From: Rostratula benghalensis
Taxonomy: Eukaryota > Chordata > Aves > Charadriiformes > Rostratulidae
Assembly (NCBI GenBank): GCA_013399305.1
Contig: VXAI01000020.1
Span: 3,162,371-3,226,370, forward strand
DNA length: 64,000 nucleotides
Direction of reading: 5' to 3'
Part shown: positions 51,903 to 61,571 of the stretch, in pieces
Layout: the number at the start of each line of letters is the position of its first letter
How positions within the stretch are numbered: position 1 is the stretch's first letter
Notes under the pieces: generated by a model
Seen by the model: the letters and a program-made list of their open reading frames with translations, nothing else
Database searches by the model: none
Told to the model about the DNA's origin: nothing
Program-made: the position numbers and the translations under genes

Positions 51903-53701
51903 TCTCTCCCTCACCACATGTTTAAATTATGCAACAAATGGTTGATTGGTAGCTTCTTTGTACTGAAAAGTGCCCGATCACTTCATCCCCCTGGTAAAAG
52001 AGAACATTATTTAAAGGGAAGTGAGTTAGGAAATAAAACAACAGCACACAAAAAATTTGGCAGCAAAATCATCGTGAGAGACTGAAGCATCCCCTCTAAT
52101 ATAAGCCGGCAACCCTGAGAATCGGAAGCAAAAGATTTCGGATAGCTTGGGAATTTGGCTGCCTCTCTGGCAGATACAGTAAACAGCTTCAGAAATGATT
52201 GTGTATTTCTGCTAATCACTTAGGCCATGAGATAACAGCTAAGTTGACATTTTGTGTGCAAGAAGTGAAACTGCTTACTCCTGTTCCCTATTTTCTGTCA
52301 TTTTTGCGGAACAGTGACTGTCAGCAGTGCACCCTGAGTGCAATAATGTTACAGCACATTGGCCAAAAGACAACCTTGAGACTAATGTGTCCCCAAATGC
52401 AAGTCCTGTCTGAAATTCTTTCATGTTTTGAAATGATAAATGTGACTATCTTCTTTGTGAATCATCTAGTAAGAATGCAAAAAAACTCTGGTAGTCAAAG
52501 GTTATTTAAGCCTTCCTTTTTTAGAAATATGCCCAGTCCTTGCTCTTTAGCTGGCTTTCTTATCACACTTCAATATGTAGTTCCAGCACTGCTGTTTAGT
52601 GATAATTCCATCACTTGTTGTTAGAATTGGCTTTGGTATTAGAACTGATTTAAAACATTTCTCCCTCCTCCGCATCCACAGATGTGCATTTCTCTTTCCA
52701 GAGATTATTGCACCCCAACTTTGCCGATAAAATTATTAATGAGACCGTGCTGTAATTTTAATTGATGATATAACCCTTGTCAAAAACAGCTCTCTGTTTT
52801 GGTAGATGGAAGTAGTGTTATGACTAAATATGTGAAGAACCATTAATCTTGAGGTCAGATAAAAGTTTGCTTTTCAGCAAGTAATGTTAAAACTAACTCC
52901 CCTGGATATGGTGTTATATTATTGCAGTTTTTGCTCTTAGACAATTACGAAAAGGAGTTCTTTCTTCCCAAGCCCCCCAAAATTACATGATATATTAATG
53001 GCTTGAGGTAGTATCATTCATAGCTGTAATGTTTTCTTCTGAAAAAGTGCTTTTACTAAAGTTATAATTAGATGTAATGCACTGAAACTATCACAAGTAC
53101 CACTTTGCTATAGAAAAAGAGGCAAAATGTTGAAAATTGCCTGCCCAATCTTTATATCACATTTCTGCCTGCACATAAATAGATGCTTACAGTTATCAAC
53201 TCGATTAATTTTACAGGTAAATGTATGATTTTAATGCTGAAGAGAGGCTGCCTATGACCTTCAGCCACCCAGTCTACCATTCTCAGTGGTGAACTTCCAT
53301 AGCTTCCTTGGGAGAAGCGCATCTGAAATAGGAATAGGTTTGTGCGGAAATCCTGAAAACACACTCTTTTGCCCAGTGAAGTTGTGATGATTCTGCCAAG
53401 GGGTGGGGGAAAGATTCTCTTGGGATCTTGCTGAATGTTTCCATCATTGATGTGGAAAGTGTCAAATCACATAAGGAGTAAATACGGAAAGTATATTCAA
53501 TTCAAGCATTTTGGGAAGCAGAGAAAGAAAATACCTAGAGACATGAGAAATAAGCTATACGGTGATAAAGGAAAGTAGAGGTGGATGTTTCCATAGGAAC
53601 CAAGAGAAAAAAGATTTGTCTATGTTCAGAATCACTTGCATGACATTTTGAAAGGGGTCAGTGAGTTTCTTGGTACAATTCTTCCTTTTCCTTGTGTTTA
53701 G

Positions 53702-53775
53702 GAAAACTCTAGATATTTTGAAAGTAAAAAGAGTTTGGAAGATAGACTGAATTCAACACTATGGCAACTACAAAG
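53702..53775 (+). other. Candidate 74-nt internal exon (speculative)
   Basis: Upstream lies a pyrimidine-rich stretch (ATTCTTCCTTTTCCTTGTG) ending in TTTAG at 53701, and downstream a perfect AAG|GTAAGT donor with GT at 53776-53777. The 74 bases between are open in one frame, beginning ENSRYFESKK, passing SLEDRL and ending STLWQLQ, with two bases left over (phase 0 to phase 2). This composition looks protein-like, but I cannot assign a gene. In another frame an ATG at 53761 reads M-A-T-T-K into the donor, so a 5' exon with a short coding start is an alternative. An open frame of this length is not rare by chance. The case rests on both splice sites being strong. Confidence 0.3.
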
Positions 53776-54234
53776 GTAAGTATGATATCAAGCATCTTTA
53801 AGTGCTAATAAATGCACGCGTGTATAAGGAGCTGATGAGTACCAACTGGGCTACATATATTTTCCTTGGATGATTGGATCATAGTACTTTTCTGCCTCTG
53901 CAGGATGATGAGAAAGCAAGTAAATCTCACCAAACCAGGACTGTCCAGGGAAATTATTACTATTTTTACGTCCCTAGTTTTACTGGCTAATTTTTTTTTC
54001 CCATATGGGTATACTTTAACACATATCCAGGCAGAAAAATGCAATTTGTCTAGAGAACAGACAGAAGCCAAAAGGCTTCCAAAGCCCAGATATTCCAGGA
54101 TAAGGCAACAATAAGGTGCCTCATCCTGAAAGAGTTTTGGTGCTGAAATCAGGCAAATAGCCAGGTAGGGGTTAGCGATACCTTGCAGCAGCAATAAAAA
54201 ACAATGTGATTTCGTGCAGTAAACAAATGGAACA

Positions 54235-54420
54235 ATCATTCAGCACAGCAGCATTGTTACTCTACCTCTCCGCTCAGATCACACCTGGACTATTGATTTC
54301 AGGTCTATCAGCAACAGCAAGGAAACAACAAATACAGGAGAATGAAGTGAAAGTAAAGGGATACAACAATGGAAGGAGGGAGTTAGAGACAAGGAATAAT
54401 TAAGAGGTCCCTACGTTTTT
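54235..54420 (+). mobile_element. Possible very old CR1/L3-like remnant
   Basis: CTCAGATCACACCTGGACTATTG aligns by eye with the CR1/L3 segment coding for a YSAL..RPHLEYC-like motif. What follows (AACAACAAATACAGGAGAATG, AAGTAAAGGGATACAACAATGG) keeps only scattered matches. The similarity is short, so this is tentative. Confidence 0.3.
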
Positions 54421-55554
54421 ACTCAGTCAAACATCAAATAAGGAAATGGATGAGCTGATATATGACAAATATAATTATGAAGCAGTGTGAGGAAATGCTG
54501 AGAATGTTCCAAACTTAGAATGACATTATGGTTAAATAAATATAGGCTGCATATACAAACAGCGTATTTTTTAAATGGAAGTATTTTCGCCATGGGAATG
54601 CTATAATTTTTACAGCAAGATTGGGGAAAACATTGGAGGGCATATGTCAGAGAGGTCAGAGAGCAATCATGCTCTAGTAGTTTCAAGTATGCATTTAGCA
54701 TGTCTTTCCCATTCTTCTTATTATTGTTCTATGAATCACACCCAGTTAAAAATAAGAGGGATGGAATAGAAAGTTGCAGGAAAGGGGGAAAGGTACAGTT
54801 ATGTGCTTCTTATCAGTTTTGTACATGATCTCAAGAGTTAATTTCTTTGTGATCAGGAATAAAAAAAATATGGAATGCAAAGTCTGAGGCAAAGTTTAGT
54901 GCGAAGTAGGCCTGAGCGCTCAGAGTTCTGCCATGAAATCACAGCAGCTTTATCAGGTGACATTGGACGGGATGTCTCTTCGAGGAAATGTGTTTTCCAG
55001 AAGTCTGGACTTATTTTCCCTACAGCTTGAGTAGCTGTACACCCCAGAGAGGAGGTTTCTGGTAATGCTGCTTTATTAAGGCCACATATCAAAGAAAAGC
55101 CTTGTCTTGAGTTAACATTAAAAGTTATACAGCCAGACTGTCTGGTTTGGAGTCCCTCCAGACCAGCAGTGGCATGAACATGGCCAGGAAGAAGCCAACT
55201 GAGAGCCTAATCGGGGGAGTTTATTAAATTTTTTGCTTCCGTATAAAACAGTAGCTGATAGCATTGTTAAAATAGGTTTCAAACTGATTCTTGACGAACT
55301 CAAATATTGTCTCAGGGCCCTTATTCTTTCACCATGATGGAGATTATTGTTGTTCTGGCAACCCATAATAGGATCTTGAAAATGACACACTACAGTGTGT
55401 TTGGAAAGTGATTCATGTAAAAAGTCAAGAAATCGGCTAGTAAAGATAATTCATGTTATCCTCACTGTCTTTGCCAGTTGGTTTAAATAAGAATGATAGA
55501 GTTATTCTTCCTTCACTGGCACTGTAGTTCTTTCTTTAGTTTTCTATAAACCTG

Positions 55555-55592
55555 TTGTGGAAGTCAGAAGTTATTGTGGAAGTCAGAAGTTA
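55555..55592 (+). repeat. Perfect 19-base tandem duplication
   Basis: TTGTGGAAGTCAGAAGTTA is repeated exactly, head to tail. Being identical, it is either a recent duplication or an assembly artefact. Confidence 0.97.
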
Positions 55593-57338
55593 AATGTCAT
55601 GGATCATTGCCAACGGAAAAGAGAAACATTTCTTGGGTGGGGGCAGAGAATGTCAATAGCTTGTTTGAGCCTCAGATTCGTTTTGCAGAGGCACAACTCG
55701 ATTCAAGGAGATTTGGTAGGATGAGATAAACAAGTGTTGACAAAATGTAGAAAAGTAACAGACTTTCACATACTTGTGGAAGGTAGGTAAGCTGATTCTC
55801 TGAAAGGGAGCACTTGAGAGGCTGATCTCATGCCAGGCTTAAGTTGCAGATTGCTATGCAGCTTGTCTGTGTTTCATTCCTTTCCTTGGGTTAGACATCG
55901 CTTCTCATCCTTCCCAAATGAAAGGCAGGGGAGCTGAAAAAAGAAGGGAGGAAATGATGTCTTTTTCTCCAGTCTTGATAATATCAGAAATAGATGATCC
56001 AAGTGCAGCACCATCCCTGATTTACGTGAAAGCGATCCATACACAAATCAAGACACTCTGGAAATATATCTAAAGGAAACCCCTTGATTTTAATGCTGCA
56101 CATTAAGTGGAAAATTCAGCTCTCAAACATTTCTTAGAGCATAGTTCATTTTTACTTTCCTGCCAAGACCTCCATGCAAAGGTCTGTCCTTCTAGGCTAA
56201 AAGAGAGTGCTTTACTAAAAGAGACTGAAGGATGAAACTCTGAGATATTTTGCTCCCTCATTTGGTAAATAGATTCTAATGGGATAATTTATATTATTAA
56301 AACAAATCACACAATTAAAGTATTTGTCTGAAGTAGGGTCCCCTGCATTATGAGCTCATTTTTTCCTGAGCAGGAAATTATTATTAGGGCTTTGCAGACA
56401 CAATTAAGAGTTCTGATTGGGTAGATTTGATGTAATACCTCTTTCTCATTTTGAATTTACTTAGTTTAAAGTTAGATTCTCTTCTTGGATTTGTCTCCTT
56501 TCACAAATTTTTCTGCATACTTACAGTCTATGAAATCTATATACAGGTACACGTATTAGTAGTTCAGACTACTAATTAACATTAATTTTGAGATAACTTT
56601 TCCCATGTAGATTAAGTCATGTTTTGACCAGTGTGGCCAAAATAACAGAATAACTTGGTTCAGCTCAACAGTACTAATTTAGTGATTTTGGATTCATGTG
56701 AATGACAATGGGATTTGTCTTCCCATGTGGGATAATGCCTGAGGAATGTTACTTCATCTATTTCATTTTTCTACTTTTACCAAGGCCATTATGCCACCAG
56801 TAATGCATAGGTTGAATGAAGGGCAATCTGCCAGGGAATAGAAGAAAAGGTAGAGTATCTTTTAATACTTACATCCTGTGCACATTTTTTTCATTGGATA
56901 GATTATTATTTTCTTAGTTAAGCCCAAATGTTTAAAAAAGCAATGACAAGAGCTTTCGGTAGACTAATATGAAAAATTTTACCAAAACTGTGAAGTATCT
57001 ATGACAAGGAGACATGAAAATTAAGTGTTAGAATGTTTTCTTATGTATGTTCAAAATAGTTCGTGCACACAGATGCCCATTTGCATGTTCTGCTCACTAT
57101 AAGAAGCATGTTAATTGTGTCTGTGAGAATCTGTATACAACTCAACTCCCTCAAAACGAACCTCTCCCCAAGTGTAGCTATTGTATTTCCCAAAGGATCA
57201 ACTATTACAGTTTCTTAAATCCTCTTCAGAGTAGCAACATAACTCAATCCAAACATTAATTCTCATGAATGGTGTTTGCTATATGTTACAGTGTAATAAA
57301 ACTCTTTTAGCCTCTCTCTGGAAAATAAGAATATAATT

Positions 57339-57408
57339 NNNNNNNNNNNNNNNNNNNNNNNNNNNNNNNNNNNNNNNNNNNNNNNNNNNNNNNNNNNNNN
57401 NNNNNNNN
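57339..57408. other. Assembly gap (70 N)
   Basis: A run of N. The right flank begins with a sequence that recurs 32 bases later, so the gap probably sits at the edge of, or inside, a small tandem array. Confidence 1.
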
Positions 57409-57455
57409 TTCTACCTAGATTTTCTAAAATTGAACCCTGTTTCTACCTAGATTTT
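57409..57455 (+). repeat. 32-base tandem unit, about 1.5 copies visible
   Basis: TTCTACCTAGATTTT at 57409-57423 is repeated exactly at 57441-57455, giving a 32-base period. The left side of the gap does not show the unit, so any additional copies would be hidden in the N run. Confidence 0.7.
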
Positions 57456-57750
57456 TCCATATGTTTTTTGCCCAAGCAAAATTAAATGGAGAGAGAAGAA
57501 AAAGCGTTGGAAGGCTTAACCTTGTGGCTGTGATTAACAGCCCCAAGGGACTTCACGTTGTCTGATGAAAACAGTACAAAAATGCTGACTGTACTATATA
57601 TGCAATACACAACTCCATGCTGACACAGTGCTAGGGAAGAAAGGTGAAACAATTTCAGTCATTATGTTAGTAACAGCTTAAATTAAGTATGTCTGTAAAT
57701 TCTTATTTACAGTTTTCTTTCGAAAATGAGTGGAAATGTAACTAAGAAAA
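57456..57750. other. Short noncoding spacer
   Basis: AT-rich sequence between the gap-associated repeat and the CR1 copy. No gene or named repeat is seen. Confidence 0.6.
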
Positions 57751-58337
57751 CAAAGCAATGTGCCCTTGTGATCAAGAAGGCTAATAGTATCCCGGGGTGC
57801 ATTAAAAATTCTTTCCAGCAGGTTGAGGGAGGTTGTCCTCCCCCTCTACTCTGCCCTGGTGAGGGCACATTTGGAGTACTGTGTCCAGTTTTAGGCACCC
57901 CAGTTCAAGAAAGACAGGGAACTACGGGAGAGAGTCCAGCGGAGGGCTATAAAGATGATCAAAGAATGAAGCACCTTTCTTATGATGAAAGGCTGAGAGA
58001 CCTGGGTCTGTTTAGCCTGGAGAAGACTGAGAGGGGACCACATCAATGCTTATACATATCTAAAAGCTTTTCTCAGTGATGTCCAGCAACTGCAGAAGGG
58101 GCAACATACACAAAGTGGAACACAGGATATTCCATCTCAACATAAGGAGGAATTTCTTTATTTTGAGGATGACAGGGCACTGGAGCAGGCTGTCCAGAGA
58201 GTTTGTGGAGTCTTCTTCTCTGGAAGAAGAAAACCTACCTGTACACAATCCTGTCCAACCTGCTCTAGGAGGACCTGCTTTGGCAGGGAGGGATGGACTA
58301 GATGGTCTCTGAAGATCTACCATTCTGTGATTCTGTA
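57751..58337 (+). mobile_element. CR1 LINE, 5'-truncated, sense orientation
   Basis: Begins in late ORF2 (CAATGTGCCCTTGTGATCAAGAAGG) and runs through GTGAGGGCACATTTGGAGTAC, GAGAGTCCAGCGGAGGGCTA, GAAAGGCTGAGAGACCTGGG, the AGGAGGAATTTCTTTATTTTG segment and GGACTAGATGGTCTCTGAAG, to the terminal CCATTCTGTGATTCTGTA. Order and spacing match an avian CR1 3' end of about 590 bases. The 3' UTR type (GGACCTGCTTTGGCAGGGAGGG) differs from the copies at 40.7 and 63.8 kb, so it belongs to another subfamily. It is dead: truncated and with an in-frame stop in the pol remnant. Confidence 0.95.
57847..57894 (+). pseudogene. CR1 ORF2 C-terminal remnant, interrupted by a stop
   Basis: In the pol frame this reads [15 protein letters not shown] and then a TAG at 57892-57894 where the family usually continues with a tryptophan codon. 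The 117-codon open frame that spans this interval (57726-58079) is in a different frame and is not pol. Confidence 0.85.
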
Positions 58338-61001
58338 CTATTATGATTCCCTTAGCAGTAAGCTGGACCAATGCTAATTCAAACCAATGCATATGGTCCA
58401 TAACTGAAGCTGGGGTGAAGGAAGGTAAAGTACTGCTCAGTGAGCCCTAGGTTATCCAGTGATTACCCTGTGTTTGGATCCCTTCAGCAAACCTTGAACC
58501 AGGCTTCTGTGGCATAAGAATCAAAAATAACCAGGGCAAAACCCATAAACTAGCTGCAGGGCAAAATAAATGAACAAGGAAAAAGATTCAGTACCATCAC
58601 ATTCAGAGGCAAAGAGTGCACTTCATTTTCCTTATTCATTGGCCAGTAATGACAACTTCAAAAGATTATATTTTCCATTTAATTTGACAGCAAACACATT
58701 CAGTCTATAGTTATTGAAGTTGGATATTTCAATATCAATTTATTAGCAGCATTAACATGAATGTTTATTATTTTTAAATGCGAAACATTGTCTTTGTCAC
58801 TAATTTTAGAACTAATTTTAATTTGAACTTGACATTAATATAAACATGACAGTGCCACTTTGCCACTATATATTGCCATCATGTATTTTTATTTTCTCAT
58901 GGGAACTGACAGAATATGATTCATAATGACAATATTAATATAAGCTTATGAATAACAATAAGGACTTATAATAATATTAACATACATAACATCATCTGTA
59001 TTGAATCTGTCAACATTAATAACTTAGATTTTTTTCCCTATGTGCTATACATTTTCATGTGTCTATAAATGTCTTCATTAATATACATTTATGATTACTA
59101 TTACACTTATGCATAGTCTCTTTTATTATGCAAATAAGGGTTATAGCATACACTGAAAGACAGTGACTCTCCATACATCACTTTTATCTTTAATAAGTCC
59201 TATAAAAAGCAAGTAGGTTAAAAACTCAGCCCCGTTAATTAAAAATGGTTTGCATTCTTGAACTAAAAATGTTCACAGTAGAGGATGTCTACGGAGCTAC
59301 TAATTACCTATCTCTATTCATCTATATAAAATTGGTCACAAAAACAACTATGCCAAAAAAGTATTTTTTAAAACTGACAAAAAATAATGAAAAGAAAGAA
59401 ATTTACAGCTTGGAGTGAAAGTTTTATCTCTACATATATCCATGTACAATTGGGAGCAATAAGACAGTCACAAAGGTGGTTCTACATGATGCATAGTTGT
59501 TGGAGGGCATATGGTACATTTCACTCCTAACTGAGACTTTTTCTATCCTTTTAGTGCTTTATGTTAGAATCTTAACAAGATTTGTTAGTCCAGCTTGTTT
59601 TCTTTAAAGTACAGTTGCTAAAAAAAGCCAAGGAGGAAAACTAGAGTCACAGCCATCTGTGAAAAGCGCCAGAGCAATGAATGTGTGGAATTGTGATGAG
59701 ATCTATACCAGTAAAGATGAAGGTCTCTGGGGAAATCTTCATATGCTGTTGATCTTCTACCGAACTGGACCATCAAACATATCATAACGTTACATGGAAA
59801 TAAAGCATTTTTCCTCCATCTTCTTTAGCCATGTTTAAAGAAATAAAGCTCATCTGAACAGACTTGTAAATAAACTATCTCAAGAGGGGGATGTGAGTGG
59901 CGCCCTTTAGCCCAAAAACATTTCTAAATTATCCTTCTGTTTTTATGAGAGTACAATTAAATTAAATGGTCCCTATTGTCCAGCCTGAGATACAAAGTTA
60001 CCTGGAATTGGAGGCTTTGATTCAATAAGCTGCTTCAGAATGTCTGTGGACAACATGTGTATTGAAACTTCAGCTTCAGAGCTTTCCTGAACAGGGATGT
60101 AAGCCAGTTGCTGAAATCTGCACAGGTCAGTAATACAGTCACACTTAGCGCAGAATTCCTGAGGCTCAATACCATACTCCTTTCTCTAACCTGTGTCATC
60201 ACTCATTAGCAGATATACCTTGTCATGTATGATTAAAACCGCATTAATTAAAATTACTGTGTTGAAAGGTTAACTATATGATTTATGCTATTTGATTATG
60301 AGTGCCTTCAGAGAAATGTTAGGCTGGATTCCTGTTTGTAGCAGAAGACATGCTCTTTTTTTAACTAGAAAAGATGAGTTTTACTAAGGGAAAAGAAGCA
60401 GCACAGGCTGAAAGAATATTGGGGTTTTTTTCAGAAATGGCTTTAAGAACTCTTTGCAGGTGGGCTTGTAGTGGGATGAACAGGGACAACCTCACTCTGG
60501 GAACTGGCCTGGAAACTACTATTGCATACAGGGTACCAGGAGGGACAATGGAGAGTGACTGCTGCATCTGGAATGGACTTCCCTGTGCTGCACTGCAGAG
60601 CTCCGGGCCACTGGGTGACACCTGCCTCTCCCCTTCGGTGGCAGCCATCACAGCCAAGTTCAATGGCCCAGTGGCACAGACAGGTACTGGCAAGAGTAAA
60701 GTTGGGAATAGGATAATTTCCCACTCCTTCCAACCCATCTTCTCTTTAAACAATAGTTAAAGTGTCTATGAATGGCTTTCATGCCGGGGCCAAATGGGGA
60801 CAACTGGGACTCAGTTGTAAGAAATGCTATATGTGATTACTACAATGGATGGCTGCTGTCACAGCTGTCAATCCTATAGTGCTAGTTGCTGGTTCAGCAG
60901 TTACACAAAAAACCAATTGCTAGAAGTAAAATTAATCAACACTTTTTTTTTTTTTTTTTTTTTTCCCCAAGAAATGACTTTCACTAGTAGCTTTTTTTTT
61001 T
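58338..61001. other. AT-rich noncoding stretch with a GC-richer patch near 60.5 kb
   Basis: 58.6-59.3 kb is extremely AT-rich but complex, full of TAAT/ATTA words. 60.36-60.76 kb is GC-richer and open on both strands (128 codons +, 130 codons -) without a recognisable product. A T22 tract is at 60943-60964, just before the next CR1. Confidence 0.65.
60943..60964 (+). repeat. Poly-T tract (T22)
   Basis: The longest homopolymer in the window. On the strand of the neighbouring CR1 it is an A22 run about 37 bases beyond that element's 3' end. Confidence 0.95.
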
Positions 61002-61571
61002 TCACAGAATCACAGAATCATCAGGGCTGGAAAGAACCTCTGAGATCACTGTGTTCAACCATGCACACACCTACACATTTCTTAAATACCTCCAGGTATT
61101 TAAGTCGACCACCTCCCTAGACAGGATGTTCCAGTGCCTGACCACTCTTTCAGTAAAGTAGTTCTTTCTGATATCTAATCTAAACTTTGCCTGCTGCAAC
61201 TTCAGACCCTTTCCTCCCATCCTGTCTTTATTCACCTGGGAGAAGAGGCCAACAGCCCCTTCTTTACAACCTCAATTCAGGTAGTTGTAGAGGGCTATGC
61301 AGTCTCTCAGGTTCTTCTCCAAACATGCCCAGTTCCCTCAGTTCATCCACATATGACTTGCTCTCTGGACCCTGCACCAGCTTGGTGGCTCTCCTCTGGA
61401 CATGCTCCAGCACATTGATGTCCTTCTTGTGGTGAGGGGCCCAGAACTGAACACAGTATTCGAGGTGAGGCCTCACCAGTGCCATGTACAGAGGCATGAT
61501 CCCTTCACTACCCCTGCTGGCCACAGTATTCCTGATACAAGCCAGGATGTTGTTTGGTCCTTTGGGGCCTG
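61002..61571 (-). mobile_element. CR1 LINE, 5'-truncated, antisense orientation
   Basis: On the + strand it opens with TCACAGAATCACAGAATCATC (the CR1 terminal octamers reversed) and GGGCTGGAAAGAACCTCTGAGATC, then passes TCCAGTGCCTGACCACTC, the CTTCTCCAAAC/CCCAGTTCC block and CTCCTCTGGACATGCTCCAG, to the pol-derived GGCCTCACCAGTGCCATGTA. It ends at about 61571. This is an avian CR1 3' end read backwards. The 3' terminus is followed, on its own strand, by an A10 run (T at 60992-61001), which is unusual because CR1 does not need a poly-A tail. Confidence 0.95.
61264..61524 (-). pseudogene. CR1 ORF2 C-terminal fragment, 86 codons still open
   Basis: The minus-strand frame carries [19 protein letters not shown] followed by [12 protein letters not shown], the conserved C-terminal block of CR1 reverse transcriptase. 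It continues through ELRELGMF, and RLHSPLQLP marks decay of the usual terminal sequence. It is the best-preserved coding relic in the window, but it lacks all catalytic motifs (palm, FADD box) and the endonuclease domain. Its ATG is incidental. Confidence 0.93.

Larger units (their letters stand above)
49708..57338. other. Noncoding stretch with two exon-like segments
   Basis: No gene can be assembled. Two segments with convincing splice signals are listed separately (51842-51902 and 53702-53775). Longer frames at 52199-52624 (+, 141 codons) and 53805-54239 (-, 144 codons) are unrecognised. Around 54235-54420 the words CTCTACCTCTCCGCTCAG, TCACACCTGGACTATTG and CAGGTC faintly echo the CR1/L3 motif encoding [13 protein letters not shown], suggesting a very old, decayed copy. 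A 19-base tandem lies at 55555-55592. Confidence 0.6.

Noticed and set aside
52199..52624. 141-codon open frame
   Set aside because: No similarity recognised and no splice or promoter context; length is within chance for 64 kb in six frames.
53761..53775. ATG start reading M-A-T-T-K, as in the start of some known proteins (for example PPIE)
   Set aside because: Five residues are too few for an assignment, and nothing downstream in the window continues such a protein.
53805..54239. 144-codon minus-strand open frame
   Set aside because: Hydrophobic, unrecognised, and opposite the candidate exon strand; most likely chance.
57726..58079. 117-codon open frame that looks like a gene
   Set aside because: It lies almost wholly in a CR1 copy and is mostly in a non-pol frame.
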